NCBI GenBank assembly: GCA_913031625.1
Contig: CAJWGB010000009.1
Span: forward strand, 1 to 54,982
Length of the DNA: 54,982 nucleotides
Direction of reading: 5' to 3'
From: an uncultured Planctomycetaceae bacterium
Lineage (GTDB): Bacteria > Planctomycetota > Planctomycetia > Planctomycetales > Planctomycetaceae
Below, in pieces: positions 1-10,300 of the stretch. Position 1 is the stretch's first letter. The number at the start of each line of letters is the position of its first letter. The translations under genes were made by a program, and so were the position numbers. The notes beneath the pieces were generated by a model. It made no database searches. It was not told the origin of the DNA and saw nothing but the letters and a program-made list of their open reading frames with translations.

Positions 1-1068
1 CGCTTGGGCAATGGCGGCGGCGCGGTTGGCGGCATGCCACTCCACCAGTGCGGCAAGCGCATCGGCGGTTTTGTCCAACACTTGTTGCTGGTACAGCGCT
101 TCGGCGGCGCTTCGCATAAAGCCCGCCTGCTGCCGTCTTGCACCCCGTCTGTCCCACCAGTCGATGGTCTGCTGAAGTCCCTGAGCAAGGTCGACCTGTG
201 GTTCCCAGCCAAGGAAGTCTCGTGCCCGTGAAATATCGGGACAGCGACGTTTGGGGTCATCTTCCGGAAGTGCCAGATGTTCCACCTGAGATGGGCTTCC
301 GGTTGCAGCAATCACGGCGTCGGCGAGTTCCAGCATTGTGTTTTCGACAGGGTTACCGATGTTGACGGGGCCACTGTGATCATCCTGATCCATCAGTCGC
401 AGCATTCCCTCGATCAGGTCGCTGCAATAACAGAATGATCGCGTTTGGCTGCCATCACCATACACGGTGAGGTTATCTCCCCGGAGTGCCTGGGTGATGA
501 AGTTGGAAATCACGCGGCCGTCATTGGGGTCCATTCGCGGACCATAGGTATTAAAGATTCGAATGATCCGAATCTGGACGCCGTGTGCCTGGTGATAATT
601 CATCATCAGTGACTCGGCGATTCTCTTGCCTTCGTCATAGCAGCTGCGTGGACCAATCGGGTTGACGTGTCCCCAGTAGTCTTCGGTCTGAGGATGAACC
701 AGAGGGTCGCCATAGACCTCCGATGTGGAGGCATGCAGAATCCGAGCCCCACAGCGTTTGGCGAGGCCCATGATGTTGACCATTCCGACGGTGGAAGTTT
801 TGATCGTCTTGATCGGGTTGAACTGATAGGCCTCGGGGGAGGCAGGGCAGGCGAGATTGAAGATGCGATCGACCTCAAGGTAGATCGGCTGCACAATGTC
901 ATGCCGGATTAATTCAAAGCGTTCATGGCCGATGAGGTGACGAATGTTGTCGCGGTTGCCGGTGAAAAAATTATCCAGGCAAAGAACTTCGTCGCCCCGC
1001 TCGATCAGCCGGTCGCAGAGATGACTGCCAAGGAATCCGGCTCCACCGGTTACAAGCACTGTCGCCAC
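1..1068 (-). CDS. UDP-glucuronate decarboxylase (UDP-xylose synthase), 3' end cut by window edge
   Basis: Extended short-chain dehydrogenase that would convert UDP-glucuronate to UDP-xylose in the cytoplasm, feeding surface polysaccharide synthesis. It is not a single ATG frame: it starts at GTG 1068, with GACGGAG just upstream, and stays open for 356 codons to base 1. Visible motifs are the NAD-binding TGGAGFLG (residues 7-14), the family signature NLACPASP (71-78), [15 protein letters not shown] and the catalytic YDEGK (Y144, K148). The NPIKTIKT and SCYDEGKR blocks are typical of UDP-glucuronate decarboxylase rather than other epimerases. The usual domain end (GLQQTIDWW) falls near residue 305, yet the frame continues at least 50 more residues, rich in Ala and Gln. 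That means a C-terminal extension or fusion whose nature cannot be seen here. It lies 39 bases downstream of trxB and is probably co-transcribed with it. Confidence 0.9.
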   Translation of the reverse strand, partial: MATVLVTGGAGFLGSHLCDRLIERGDEVLCLDNFFTGNRDNIRHLIGHERFELIRHDIVQPIYLEVDRIFNLACPASPEAYQFNPIKTIKTSTVGMVNIMGLAKRCGARILHASTSEVYGDPLVHPQTEDYWGHVNPIGPRSCYDEGKRIAESLMMNYHQAHGVQIRIIRIFNTYGPRMDPNDGRVISNFITQALRGDNLTVYGDGSQTRSFCYCSDLIEGMLRLMDQDDHSGPVNIGNPVENTMLELADAVIAATGSPSQVEHLALPEDDPKRRCPDISRARDFLGWEPQVDLAQGLQQTIDWWDRRGARRQQAGFMRSAAEALYQQQVLDKTADALAALVEWHAANRAAAIAQA

Positions 1069-1107
1069 ACGTACGCTCCGTCAGATGGTGTTGCCGATTT
1101 CGGCAGA

Positions 1108-2160
1108 TTAGATCAGCCCCTGAGTCGTCAACCAGCGTTCTGCATCAAGAGCTGCTGCACATCCTGTGCCTGCCGCTGTGATTGCCTGCTTGTAGTGATC
1201 GTCCGCCACGTCGCCCGCAGCAAACACACCATCCACACTTGTATTGGTTCGGTGTGGGACAGGCAGGATCAGGTAGCCCTTGTCATTTGTTTCCAGCTGA
1301 CCATTCAGGAAGTCTGTGTTTGGAGTATGCCCGATCGCGGCAAAGTAACCCTTGACGTCGATCTCTTCGGTCTGCGATTCATCCACCGTGCTGCGGAGTC
1401 GGACTCCTGTGACACCGTCGGTGTCTGTCCCCAGAACTTCGTCAACGACAGAGTTCCACTTCACTTCGATCTTCTCGTTGGACAGTGCACGCTCGGCCAT
1501 AATCTTGCTGGCGCGAAACGCATCGCGCCGGTGGACGATGTAGACCTTTGAAGCAAACTTGGTGAGGAAGGTAGCTTCTTCCATCGCACTGTCACCTCCG
1601 CCGATCACAACAGACGGGGTGTCACGGTAGCGAGGCAGAGCTCCGTCGCAAACGGCACATGCTGAGACGCCGTTGTTCTTGAATCTGTCCTCTGATTCGA
1701 GTCCGAGGTAATTGGCTCGGGCACCTGTTGCGATAATGACTGTCTGTGTTTCGAATTCGTCCCCACCAAGTGCTTTGACCTTGAATGGGCGTTCCGAGAG
1801 ATCAATCTCAGCGATGTCGTCAGTGATGACTCGCGCGCCAAAATTGACCGCCTGCTGGCGCATCAGCTCCATGAGCTCCGGGCCGGAGACGCCTTCCTTT
1901 GCATGAGGAGCCATCATTTTGCGTTTGTCTTCGGCAATCGAAGAATCCAGATAGCCTGTCATATCGCCGGCAGGAAAACCGGGATAGTTTTCGACCTCAG
2001 TCGTCTGTGCCAGCTGCCCCAGCGGAAGCGTTCCTTTGGCGTAGTTTTCCGAGTTAATCGCACCCTCGTAGACCACGGGATTGAGGTTGGCGCGCGCTGC
2101 GTAGATGGCGGCCGTCCATCCGGCAGGGCCGGATCCAATAATCGTAACGGTTTCAGTCAT
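1108..2160 (-). CDS. trxB: thioredoxin reductase
   Basis: FAD- and NADPH-dependent enzyme that reduces thioredoxin in the cytoplasm. The 350 residues show the FAD-binding GSGPAG (9-14), the redox-active CAVC (C168, C171) followed by DG, the NADPH-binding GGGDSAMEE (187-195) with the HRRDAFRA phosphate-binding segment (210-217), and the C-terminal FAD motif GDVADD (316-321). This domain order is that of low-molecular-weight bacterial thioredoxin reductase. Length is a little above the usual 310-320 because of an insertion around residues 72-92. It is transcribed away from the ygfZ-like gene and sits directly upstream of the UDP-glucuronate decarboxylase gene. Family assignment is secure; substrate preference among thioredoxins is not visible. 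Confidence 0.96.
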   Translation of the reverse strand: MTETVTIIGSGPAGWTAAIYAARANLNPVVYEGAINSENYAKGTLPLGQLAQTTEVENYPGFPAGDMTGYLDSSIAEDKRKMMAPHAKEGVSGPELMELMRQQAVNFGARVITDDIAEIDLSERPFKVKALGGDEFETQTVIIATGARANYLGLESEDRFKNNGVSACAVCDGALPRYRDTPSVVIGGGDSAMEEATFLTKFASKVYIVHRRDAFRASKIMAERALSNEKIEVKWNSVVDEVLGTDTDGVTGVRLRSTVDESQTEEIDVKGYFAAIGHTPNTDFLNGQLETNDKGYLILPVPHRTNTSVDGVFAAGDVADDHYKQAITAAGTGCAAALDAERWLTTQGLI

Positions 2161-2374
2161 TTGATCGTCCGAGGTTGTGGCGGCAGATTGCGCGCCGGCG
2201 TTTGAATTCGGTGGGGAAGATAGCGGACCTACGGCTGAGCCTCAACGCCTGGACAGAAAGTCGCACAGGCAGGAATTGGCCGGCAAACAGGGAGTCGGGC
2301 TGCGGACCGCCTGCCCTGGACTTCGGCTCTGCCCGCACCTCCGTTATGCTCCCCAGGTCATTCAGGAGACTCTT

Positions 2375-3337
2375 GTGTCATTTCTTTCAACATATCTCGT
2401 TCCTCCCCCCAATCACACCCCCGTTCAAAATGATCAGGGAGTCGTCTGCAGTTTTGGAAACCCGGCCGACGAACTGCAGTCGAGCGTCAACGATGTCGTC
2501 TGCATCGAAGACGCAGGATTTCACGTGATTAACGTCACTGGTGATGATCGTTTACGGGTGCTCCATAATCTCACAACCAATGATATTCAAAAGCTGCAGT
2601 CGGGTGATGTCTGCGAAACCTTCTTCACGACAGTGAAGGCGCGTATCGTGCAGAATGGCTACGTCAGCTGCCACGGTGACTCGCACCGAATCTGGTTGCC
2701 GGGAGGCCCGCTGGAAGAATTCCTCGGGCACCTGAAGAAGTATGCGTTTCGCTCGGATGTGGCATTTGAAGTTGTTGAAACGCCCGTTTCGATGCTCATC
2801 GGCCCCAATGTGCCCCCCATTGTGTCGGGGCCCGCAGGTTCGTCATTCGTTACAAGTGGGCTCTGTGGGATTCGGCAATCCTGGGGTGGCAGCCCGGTTG
2901 TGCTTTTTACCGCCGACGCAGCAGGTGATGGGGATGTCCAGGAACTCCAGTTCTCCGGACGTACATTGGTGGAGCACTGGAGGATTCAGGAACGTCTGCC
3001 AATCACCGGAGTCGATCTGACCGAAGAACACCTTGCACCGGAAGCGGGACGCAACGCGGCGGCAATCTCATATCAAAAGGGCTGCTATTTGGGGCAGGAA
3101 CCGATCGCTCGAATCCATGCGATGGGGCATGTGAATCGGCAGTTGTATTGTTGCCGTCCTGGCGATGAGACTTCGGAGGAACCGAAGGGAAAAGCGACGT
3201 CCTTTTCGAATGTTACAGGGCAGCCTCCAACGGCACTTGTCGTTCTTCGTGTGTCCGATTCAGCTGTTCCCATTCCCGTCACGTTACCGGTTGGCAAAGT
3301 TGTGATGGCAACGGTTGCCGGGGCGGATGCGTCATGA
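2375..3337 (+). CDS. ygfZ: YgfZ/GcvT-family folate-binding protein
   Basis: Tetrahydrofolate-binding protein related to the glycine-cleavage T protein. YgfZ family members help assemble or repair certain iron-sulfur proteins. The diagnostic motif KGCYLGQE is at residues 235-242, including the conserved cysteine C237. The N-terminal GcvT-like part carries VTGDDRLRVLHNLTTNDI near residues 50-67. The open frame extends upstream to 2177, but the start is placed at GTG 2375. AGGAGA (2364-2369) lies at proper spacing, and the upstream extension resembles no family N-terminus. The protein is then 320 residues, usual for the family. The stop overlaps the start of the phosphorylase gene (ATGA at 3334-3337), so the two are probably translationally coupled. 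Confidence 0.88.
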   Translation: MSFLSTYLVPPPNHTPVQNDQGVVCSFGNPADELQSSVNDVVCIEDAGFHVINVTGDDRLRVLHNLTTNDIQKLQSGDVCETFFTTVKARIVQNGYVSCHGDSHRIWLPGGPLEEFLGHLKKYAFRSDVAFEVVETPVSMLIGPNVPPIVSGPAGSSFVTSGLCGIRQSWGGSPVVLFTADAAGDGDVQELQFSGRTLVEHWRIQERLPITGVDLTEEHLAPEAGRNAAAISYQKGCYLGQEPIARIHAMGHVNRQLYCCRPGDETSEEPKGKATSFSNVTGQPPTALVVLRVSDSAVPIPVTLPVGKVVMATVAGADAS

Positions 3338-4167
3338 CGGCCACCGCGTCACTGTGTGACAATGACCAGATCCGGTCCGCAGTCGAGTTTCTTTCGGAAC
3401 GATTCGGTGATCGGCTTTCGTGCTGTCATAACGCTGTCATTCTGGGCTCCGGACTCGGCCAGCCAGCGGAAGATGCGCTGATCCGCGGCGGCGATGTCTG
3501 CGATTACAGTGAGATCCCCGGATTTGCTGCAACCGCGGTTGTCGGGCATCGCGGTCGACTGGTCATTGCCCCGGATTCGGCGACCGTCTACCTGCAGGGA
3601 CGAGCTCATTACTATGAAGGGTATTCACTCAGACGGGTCACTTTTGCGGCACGCCTGATGTCTGCACTGGGCATTCAAACTCTGGTTGTCACAAATGCTG
3701 CGGGCGGTATTAATCCGTCGTATCGCCCCGGCGATTTGATGTTAATAAACGGGCACTGGACGTTTATGCATGTTCGCCTCGCTGATCAATTGTCCGTTAA
3801 TCGCCGCCTGTTGTGGAATGCCCAACTGATTGAGACAGCCGCAGGTCTGCCGACGTCATTGATCGTGCATCAGGGGAGTTACGCCATGATGTCCGGACCA
3901 TGCTACGAAACGCCTGCCGAGGTTCGGATGCTGTCGTCGCTCGGAGTCGATGCCGTCGGAATGAGTACGATCCCGGAGTCTCTTGCGGTCGCAGCCCGAG
4001 GGGTTCGCGTGATGGGCGTGTCGTGCATCACGAATGCTGCCTGCGGCCTTGCCGATGGGCCTCTGGATCACAGCGAAGTGAGTGAAGTTGCCGGAGGCAT
4101 TGAAGATCGATTTAGTGCATGGCTGTCACTTCTGATCGACCAGCTCAATGGCGAACATACGCTGTGA
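3334..4167 (+). CDS. punA: purine nucleoside phosphorylase (trimeric, inosine/guanosine type)
   Basis: Cytoplasmic enzyme of purine salvage that splits inosine and guanosine with phosphate into base and ribose-1-phosphate. The 277 residues match the trimeric PNP-I family. Features are phosphate-binding GSGLG (38-42) and GHRGRL (71-76), YYEGY (93-97), NAAGG (121-125), the base-binding GPCYETPAE (188-196), VGMSTIPE (208-215) and TNAAC (233-237) with the purine-contacting asparagine N234. In many relatives the last motif reads TNKAAG, so AACG is slightly unusual. The start ATG overlaps the preceding stop by four bases. I cannot separate true inosine/guanosine phosphorylase from a methylthioadenosine-preferring relative with certainty, but the ETPAE and N234 pattern favours the former. 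Confidence 0.93.
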   Translation: MTATASLCDNDQIRSAVEFLSERFGDRLSCCHNAVILGSGLGQPAEDALIRGGDVCDYSEIPGFAATAVVGHRGRLVIAPDSATVYLQGRAHYYEGYSLRRVTFAARLMSALGIQTLVVTNAAGGINPSYRPGDLMLINGHWTFMHVRLADQLSVNRRLLWNAQLIETAAGLPTSLIVHQGSYAMMSGPCYETPAEVRMLSSLGVDAVGMSTIPESLAVAARGVRVMGVSCITNAACGLADGPLDHSEVSEVAGGIEDRFSAWLSLLIDQLNGEHTL

Positions 4168-4213
4168 GTCTGTGTGTGTTCTGTGCTTAACAGAGCGATG
4201 AGGGTGGGCCGTT

Positions 4214-4247
4214 TTCACCACAGAGAACACAGAGAGCACAGAGGTTG
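4214..4247 (+). repeat. dispersed CACCACAGAG-type intergenic repeat, copy 1
   Basis: Short purine-rich CA/GA sequence beginning TTCACCACAGAGAACACAGA, lying between the convergent phosphorylase and rnc genes. The same degenerate word recurs in intergenic spaces near 41147, 43974, 45409, 45566, 50514 and 52381. Confidence 0.7.
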
Positions 4248-4267
4248 CTGCAGCTGGGGAAAACGTT

Positions 4268-5074
4268 CTAAGGGTCAGCCGTTGATGCTGAGTCTGCATA
4301 CTCGGTGTCGAGGTCAGACGACATTTCTTCCAAAGCATGACGAGCCGCGAGTTGTTCGGCTTCTTTCTTGCTGCGTCCCCATGCCGCCTGAAAACTCCGT
4401 TCGCCAATCATGACGGCAACACAGAACTCACGCGCATGATCGGGGCCGCGCTGGTCCTCGATTACATACTTTGGGACAGTCGCTCCGTCTCGTTGAGTCT
4501 CTTCCTGCAGGATACTCTTGTAGTTCTCAGTCTTTGGTTCGTCGCAGGTCTCGAGTTCGACTGCAAATGCAGCATGAATGAATGTTCGGGCGGGCTCGTG
4601 ACCCCCATCCAGATAAATGGCTGCGATGACTGATTCAACCGCCGCGGCGATCAGAGAATCGGGGATCTGCCCCAGTCCTTTGCCGACAAAAATGAACTCG
4701 GCCAGTTTGAGGCGGACACCAACCTGAGTACAGACTGCCCGGCTCACCAGGTGTGATTTCTGCTGCGTCAGCTGTCCTTCACGACGCTCCGGATGTTTCT
4801 CGTACAGGTAGTCGCAGATGACCATTCCAAGGACAGCATCACCGAGGAATTCCATACGTTCATTGCAGTCGAGTCGTGTGGTTGCACACGAGCTGTGTGT
4901 CAGTGCTCGTTTGAGGATCGAACGATCCTCAAACACGTAACCAAGTCGTTCTTCGCAGCGAGCAAGAATCGCCGGGCGGTCATCAGTTGACGAATTCCAG
5001 TTGGACACAATAACAGAATGAAGCGGTTGGATTCGAAGGCGGGAAATCAAGCAGATCTCTATGTTATACGTCAT
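4268..5074 (-). CDS. rnc: ribonuclease III with altered active site
   Basis: Double-stranded-RNA endonuclease for rRNA and mRNA processing. The catalytic domain carries the signature NERMEFLGDAVLG (residues 71-83, supplying E75 and D79) and QLTQQKSHLVSR (101-112). A dsRNA-binding domain follows from about residue 182, ending in the GRSKKEAEQLAARHAL helix. In the second metal-binding segment the family usually reads A-D-x-x-E. Here it is I-A-A-A-V-E (142-147), so the aspartate equivalent to E. coli D114 is alanine (A144) while the glutamate (E147) is kept. The codons read clearly as GCC GCG GCG. The start is uncertain: ATG 5074 and GTG 5008 both lack a good ribosome binding site, and the first 22 residues look dispensable. 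It is transcribed divergently from the protease gene. Confidence 0.93.
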   Translation of the reverse strand: MTYNIEICLISRLRIQPLHSVIVSNWNSSTDDRPAILARCEERLGYVFEDRSILKRALTHSSCATTRLDCNERMEFLGDAVLGMVICDYLYEKHPERREGQLTQQKSHLVSRAVCTQVGVRLKLAEFIFVGKGLGQIPDSLIAAAVESVIAAIYLDGGHEPARTFIHAAFAVELETCDEPKTENYKSILQEETQRDGATVPKYVIEDQRGPDHAREFCVAVMIGERSFQAAWGRSKKEAEQLAARHALEEMSSDLDTEYADSASTADP

Positions 5075-5317
5075 CGTGCAAACAGTGAAATAAGGGGCGC
5101 GAAATCGGATTGCAGATCCCGCTTTTTGGGAAGTGCAGTGACGATTCCACCGAAAAACACTCGGATCCGGATCGCCACGGCAACTGAATCAGCAGCGTTT
5201 GGCGGGAATGAGCCGTAAGGCGGGCATTGCAAACACCGTCGGATTGTCAGTTCAGGTCATTGTGTGAGGCTGCACATTGCCGGATTCCCGGTCCTCGCAC
5301 TCTTCTGGGAGAATGTT

Positions 5318-6859
5318 ATGCAGAGAAATCATTGGGGGCCAATTCTGTTGGGCTGCGTCGCAGCGATTGCGACATCCGTTGTTATTCAGAAAGTTGATTT
5401 TGGGAATGCTGCCAGTGCTCAGACGCGGCTGCAATCGGACGAAGTTCAAAACAGTCCGGGGTTTCAAAAAGCTTATGCACTGTCAGACGCTTTTCGACAG
5501 GTGAGCAAAGCCTCACTTCCGGCAGTGGTCAGTATTCGCACGACGGGCAAAGTGGTTGAGGAAACAGCCGGGCGAAATTCACCTTCAATTGATGACCTTT
5601 TGCTCCGGCGTTTCCTGGAACAAAATGGTCTCGGGAATCGGATCGGTGGCAACGTTCGGCGGCAATACCGAACACCGTCCGGCATGGGCTCGGGATTCAT
5701 CATCGACGAGGACGGCCTTGTGATGACCAATGCCCACGTTGTTCAGAATGCGGGCAGCGTGATTGTGCGTCTCGCTGACGGACGAGAATTCACCGCTCAG
5801 GATGTCCGAGCTGACGCTCAGACCGATGTTGCAGTGCTGCGAATCGATGTCGATGAGAAACTGCCATTCCTTCCGCTTGGTAATGACGAGCGTATGGAGA
5901 TCGGCGATTGGGTACTCGCGTTTGGGAGTCCATTTGGGCTCGACAAGACTGTGACTCAGGGGATCATCAGTGCCAAGGGACGCGCCATGGGGAATAGCAG
6001 TACTCAGGAGTACCTGCAGACTGATGCTGCAATCAATCCCGGCAACAGTGGAGGTCCACTGGTGAACCTTCGAGGTGAAGTTGTAGGAATCAACACGGCA
6101 ATTTCCACCCGCAGTGGCGGGTACGATGGAGTGAGTCTTGCTGTTCCAGTGACTCAGGCACGCTGGGTTGCAGAGCAGTTTGAGTCAAACGGCCTGGTGA
6201 AGCGGGCCTACATTGGAATCGGCATGCAGGAGATCAGTGCTGACCTTGCACCTGGATTCGGGCTGAAGACACCCGGTGCAGTTGCCGTAACCAGCGTTGT
6301 CAGAGATTCTCCCGCGGACAAAGCAGGCTTCCGCGAAGGCGATGTGATCCTTGCGGTCGATGGTCGAAAAGTCTCCGGCAACCGCAACATGCTCAACCAG
6401 GTTCAGCGGCTGCAAATTGGCAAGACCTACCGGGTTCAGGTTCAGAGAGATGGCCGCGAGCGAGAGCTCCTAATCACAGTTGCGGAGCGTCCCGCAGACC
6501 TCGGCAATCGTGAAATCCGATCCAGCGGCCCCGGCTCGCGGACAGAACGGGAAGAAGCCCGAATCACGTCTCTGGGCATTGCCGCCGAAAACTTCACGCA
6601 GGACTATGCTCAGGAAGTGGGCATCCCGGCCGGGGGCGTCCTTGTAACGCGGGTTGAGCGAAATTCAGCGGCAGACAGGGCTGGTCTGGTCCCCGGGATG
6701 CTGATTGTCCGTGGCAGATCGGCTCCAATTCAGGATATCTCTGACCTCGAAAAGACCCTCAATTCCGCGAAAAAGACTGGTCGAACGGTGTTGCTCGTCA
6801 AAAACCTTCGAAATTCAGCCAACGATCTCGGGTACGTCACCGTAAGTCTGGACAGGTAG
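5318..6859 (+). CDS. HtrA/DegP-type periplasmic serine protease with two PDZ domains
   Basis: Exported trypsin-like protease and chaperone of protein quality control. From ATG 5318 (GGGAG at 5307-5311) the protein has 513 residues. It begins with an N-terminal membrane or signal segment (about 7-24), followed by the protease domain with catalytic H140 (TNAHVV), D170 (DAQTDVAVL) and S244 (GNSGGP). Two PDZ domains follow, at about 300-385 and 405-500, each with a hydrophobic ligand-binding loop. The open frame runs back to 5264, but that start would precede the export signal by 18 residues and has a worse ribosome binding site. The 180-residue gap between rnc and this gene should hold its promoter. 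A strong terminator follows 33 bases after the stop, so it is a single-gene unit. Confidence 0.94.
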   Translation: MQRNHWGPILLGCVAAIATSVVIQKVDFGNAASAQTRLQSDEVQNSPGFQKAYALSDAFRQVSKASLPAVVSIRTTGKVVEETAGRNSPSIDDLLLRRFLEQNGLGNRIGGNVRRQYRTPSGMGSGFIIDEDGLVMTNAHVVQNAGSVIVRLADGREFTAQDVRADAQTDVAVLRIDVDEKLPFLPLGNDERMEIGDWVLAFGSPFGLDKTVTQGIISAKGRAMGNSSTQEYLQTDAAINPGNSGGPLVNLRGEVVGINTAISTRSGGYDGVSLAVPVTQARWVAEQFESNGLVKRAYIGIGMQEISADLAPGFGLKTPGAVAVTSVVRDSPADKAGFREGDVILAVDGRKVSGNRNMLNQVQRLQIGKTYRVQVQRDGRERELLITVAERPADLGNREIRSSGPGSRTEREEARITSLGIAAENFTQDYAQEVGIPAGGVLVTRVERNSAADRAGLVPGMLIVRGRSAPIQDISDLEKTLNSAKKTGRTVLLVKNLRNSANDLGYVTVSLDR

Positions 6860-6892
6860 GCTGGATGCCTCCTCCGAAGAGAAGAGAAAATT

Positions 6893-6924
6893 GGACGTCG
6901 CAATCGCGGCGTCCATTTTTTTTT
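6893..6924 (+). terminator. rho-independent terminator of the HtrA-type gene
   Basis: Nine-base-pair stem with one G-T pair: GGACGTCGC (6893-6901), loop AATC, GCGGCGTCC (6906-6914). One base later comes a run of nine T (6916-6924). Seen directly in the sequence. Confidence 0.9.
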
Positions 6925-7324
6925 GCGCCAATGAGACCAGCCTTTTCGAAGCCGATTTGGAGAGGTGCGAATCTAGCCGGGCTCGGTTCGACGGCAGATC
7001 CCTCGGGCGCCAATGTGGAAGGGCGATTGTACTCGAGTCGGCACCAATTGCCGGTCCAGCGTGGATCGGGCGTCCGGGAAACTGCTATGGACGCATGTCG
7101 GCAGATTTTGCAACTATTGCCGGGACTCATTGAATGGCGGCTCCTCCCGCTGGCAGGCGGTTTAGTCAATTGATGACAATACTTAGTCCAGAAATGACGA
7201 TTATTCAGGCAGGGAATCTCAACACCTGACGAGGCCATTGCGCCCCGCCAGAAGACATCAGGATGAACAGTTGTGGTCAGGATGCACAACTTTTGCTCGG
7301 CTCATGGACAGGGATGGCTGACCG
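6925..7324. other. intergenic stretch upstream of the MMPL transporter
   Basis: About 400 bases with no convincing gene. Frames in it lack family motifs and have no ribosome binding sites. It probably carries the transporter promoter, but I cannot point to clear -35 and -10 boxes. Confidence 0.5.
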
Positions 7325-10300
7325 TTGGCTGAGACTGCAGACAAACCGGCAGGCCTGCTCCCGCGATTGCTCGGGGGGATCACCGGCGTAGGTGCGCGCA
7401 AACCGCGTCTGGCGTTGTGGTGTATGGTGCTGCTTGGATGTGCGGCGGCCGGAATCGCTATCTGTGACCTGAAACTGCGGACGAGCCGGTCTGACCTGCT
7501 GGCGCCGGACCAGGCGTGGCAGGATTACGAACAGTCGTTCAGCGGTAATCGCGACATCATTGTCGTGGTCCGTACGCCGGAGCCAAATGCGTCGCTGCTG
7601 CAGAATGTGCTCGACGATCTTGCAGAGCGACTCGAACGCGAGCCGGAACACTTTGCTGACATTCTCTATCGAGTTGACCAGACAAGGCTTCGGCGAAAGG
7701 GGCTGCAGTACCTTTCTGAAGACGAACTCAGGGAAACTGTTCGGCAGGTCAGTCGGCTGGAGGAACTCCTGCACATCGAACGTCACGCTGATCAGCTGCG
7801 TTCACGAATTCGTCGCGCTTCACTCCGCCGGGAACGCGGACAGATGACTGCCGCGACCTCAGGGAGTCAGTTGACGCCGAACGACGGTGACCGAGCAATT
7901 ATTGATGCTAACCGACTCGCCGCCAGCCTCGACTCGTTCCTCATTAAGGACGGGCAGCGGCTAAGAATTGATGAGTCTGCCTTCACAACTCCATGGCCCG
8001 ACCTTGTCTCAGTAGAAATGGAGCATTCGCTGCAGGATGCAGATGTTGCTTACCTGCTGGCGGATAACAACCGTGTCGGCCTTCTGCACGTCAATGCTGC
8101 TGGTGCCGGGACAGAACAGGCAGACCAGACGGCTCAGGAGACTGTCGCGCGTCTGCGGGAGCATCTGGATGAAGTCCAGGCCGAGTACCGTGACGGGACT
8201 GATTCCCGGCTCACACTCTCAATGACCGGCATGCCCGTTCTTGAGCAGGATGAAGTCAGTGGCACCGGCGCAGACATGCTCAAAGCCGTTCTGATCGCTT
8301 TTGTTGGTGTCGGACTGCTTCTGACATTTGGCCTGCGTGGAGTTCGTCACCCGACCCTCGTACTGATCATGCTGATCAACTCTGTTGCCGTTACACTCGG
8401 CATTGCCACGCTGGTTGTTGGTCACCTGAATATCCTCAGCGTCTGCTTCGTTGCGATTGTGATTGGGCTCGGCGTTGACTTCGGCATTCACTTTGTCAGT
8501 CGCTATCTGGCGCTCCGCCAGGAATTGTACGAACCAGACGAGTCCATCGTGCTGACTGGGCAGTCAGTCGGCAGTGGGATTCTGACGTCGGCTCTGACCA
8601 CTGCAGTTGCGTTTGGAAGCGCCGCACTCACCGGGTATCCCGGACTTGCAGAGCTCGGGATTATTGCCGCGGCTGGTATTCTTGTCTGTGCCCTGATGAC
8701 GTTTCTGTTTCTGCCGGCCCTGATTTCTCTGGCGGATGAGAAAGTCGATGTCGAGGACCTGCCGGTCCCGTTGTCAGGCGATGCATGGAGATCGGCATTG
8801 GCAGGCTGGCCCCGAGCGGCCGTCTTTATTGCTCTGATTGGGATTGTTGCCGTCGGAGCACTCGCGGTTAAGTACGAGGATGGTCAGGTTGGGCTCAAAG
8901 TCGACTACGATGCCAACCTGCTGCACATGCAGGATCACGACCAGCAGTCAGTGCTTGCCGAACGCACACTGACACAGGCCGGCGAATCTGTGCTGTATGC
9001 AGTGGCCATTGCCGGCACACGAGATGAAACGGTTGCTCTGCGAGAAAAACTGCTGGAGCTCCACAGCGTTGCTCGTGTCACAGATCTTCCAAGTCAGTTG
9101 CCAGCACCACCGTCGCAGTCGCAGGTGCAACTGATCGACCAGCTACGCGGAAGTCTTGGAAGAATCTCTGCAAACTCCGTTTCCTTTCGATCGTCCGGTC
9201 ATGAAGTCGTTGGACGCAGCCTCGACAGTCTTTATGGAACACTCCGGAAGAGCGGCAACCTGCAGGCGACAGAAGCCGCCGCGAAACTCGATCGATTCCT
9301 GAATAGATTTGTCGAGTTGCGCGACCCTCGCCGTCAGACCGATGTTGTGGATGCCTATCAGTCCCTGATGGTTAAATCATTGCTGAAAGAACTGGATCAG
9401 GTCTCTCGAGCGACCTCCGTCGAGCCGGTTGAGTTTGATGATCTGCCGGTGGCATGGCGCGACCGCTATTATCAGGTTGACGGAGACGATGAACTCTGGC
9501 TGTTGAAGATCTACCCACGGCAGGACGTGTGGGACGAAGCCGCCCTTGAAACGTTTGTGACGGAAGTTCGATCTGTCGCTCCCAATGCGACCGGTGCTCC
9601 AATTCAGAACTACGACTCGGCCAGCGAGACTGTTGCCTGTTATCAGTCGATAGCCGTCTACTCGCTTGTGGCAATCTGCCTGTTCCTGCTGCTTGAGTTT
9701 CTGCGGCCGGGGCAGAAGCTTTTGACACTGGTTCCACCGGGCCTCATCGTTGGATTCATTGGGTATACGATGGTGCAGCGAAACCAGCCCCTGAATATCA
9801 ACATGCTGGTTGGCATCTATGCGGCCATGGTGGCATTCATTGCCTGTGTGTTCGACTTCAGAAATCTGCGTGATACTCTGATTGCCATGATTCCCGCCGT
9901 TGGTGGGATGGTCATGCTGCTGGGAATCATGAGCGTTCTGCAGGTTGACTTTAATCCCGTTAACTTGATTGTCATACCGCTGATCCTGGGAATCGGTGTC
10001 GACGATGGGATTCACCTGGTGCACGACTATCGACGTCAGCTGAAGGAAGGTGCTGATTCCTATAAGCCGTCCGGAGAGACCGTGAACGGAGTGCTGCTAA
10101 CTTCCCTCACGTCAGTAATCGGATTCGGAAGCCTGATGATCGCTTCTCACTCCGGCCTGCGAAGTGTGGGCGTAATTCTGTCGGTGGGAATTACGTGTTG
10201 TATGGCGGTGGCATTGGTCTTTCTTCCACCGCTGTTGGTTCTGGTCGCGCGGAATCAGCCTTCCACATTTGAGCCGGTTGTCATTAAACGTGAGAAGAAG

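Noticed and set aside
925-1551. 208-codon plus-strand open frame overlapping trxB and the decarboxylase gene
   Set aside because: It lies antisense to two genes with clear motifs, has no ribosome binding site or family similarity.
2177-2374. Upstream extension of the ygfZ-like frame
   Set aside because: The codons before 2375 read as non-coding and the AGGAGA site favours GTG 2375.
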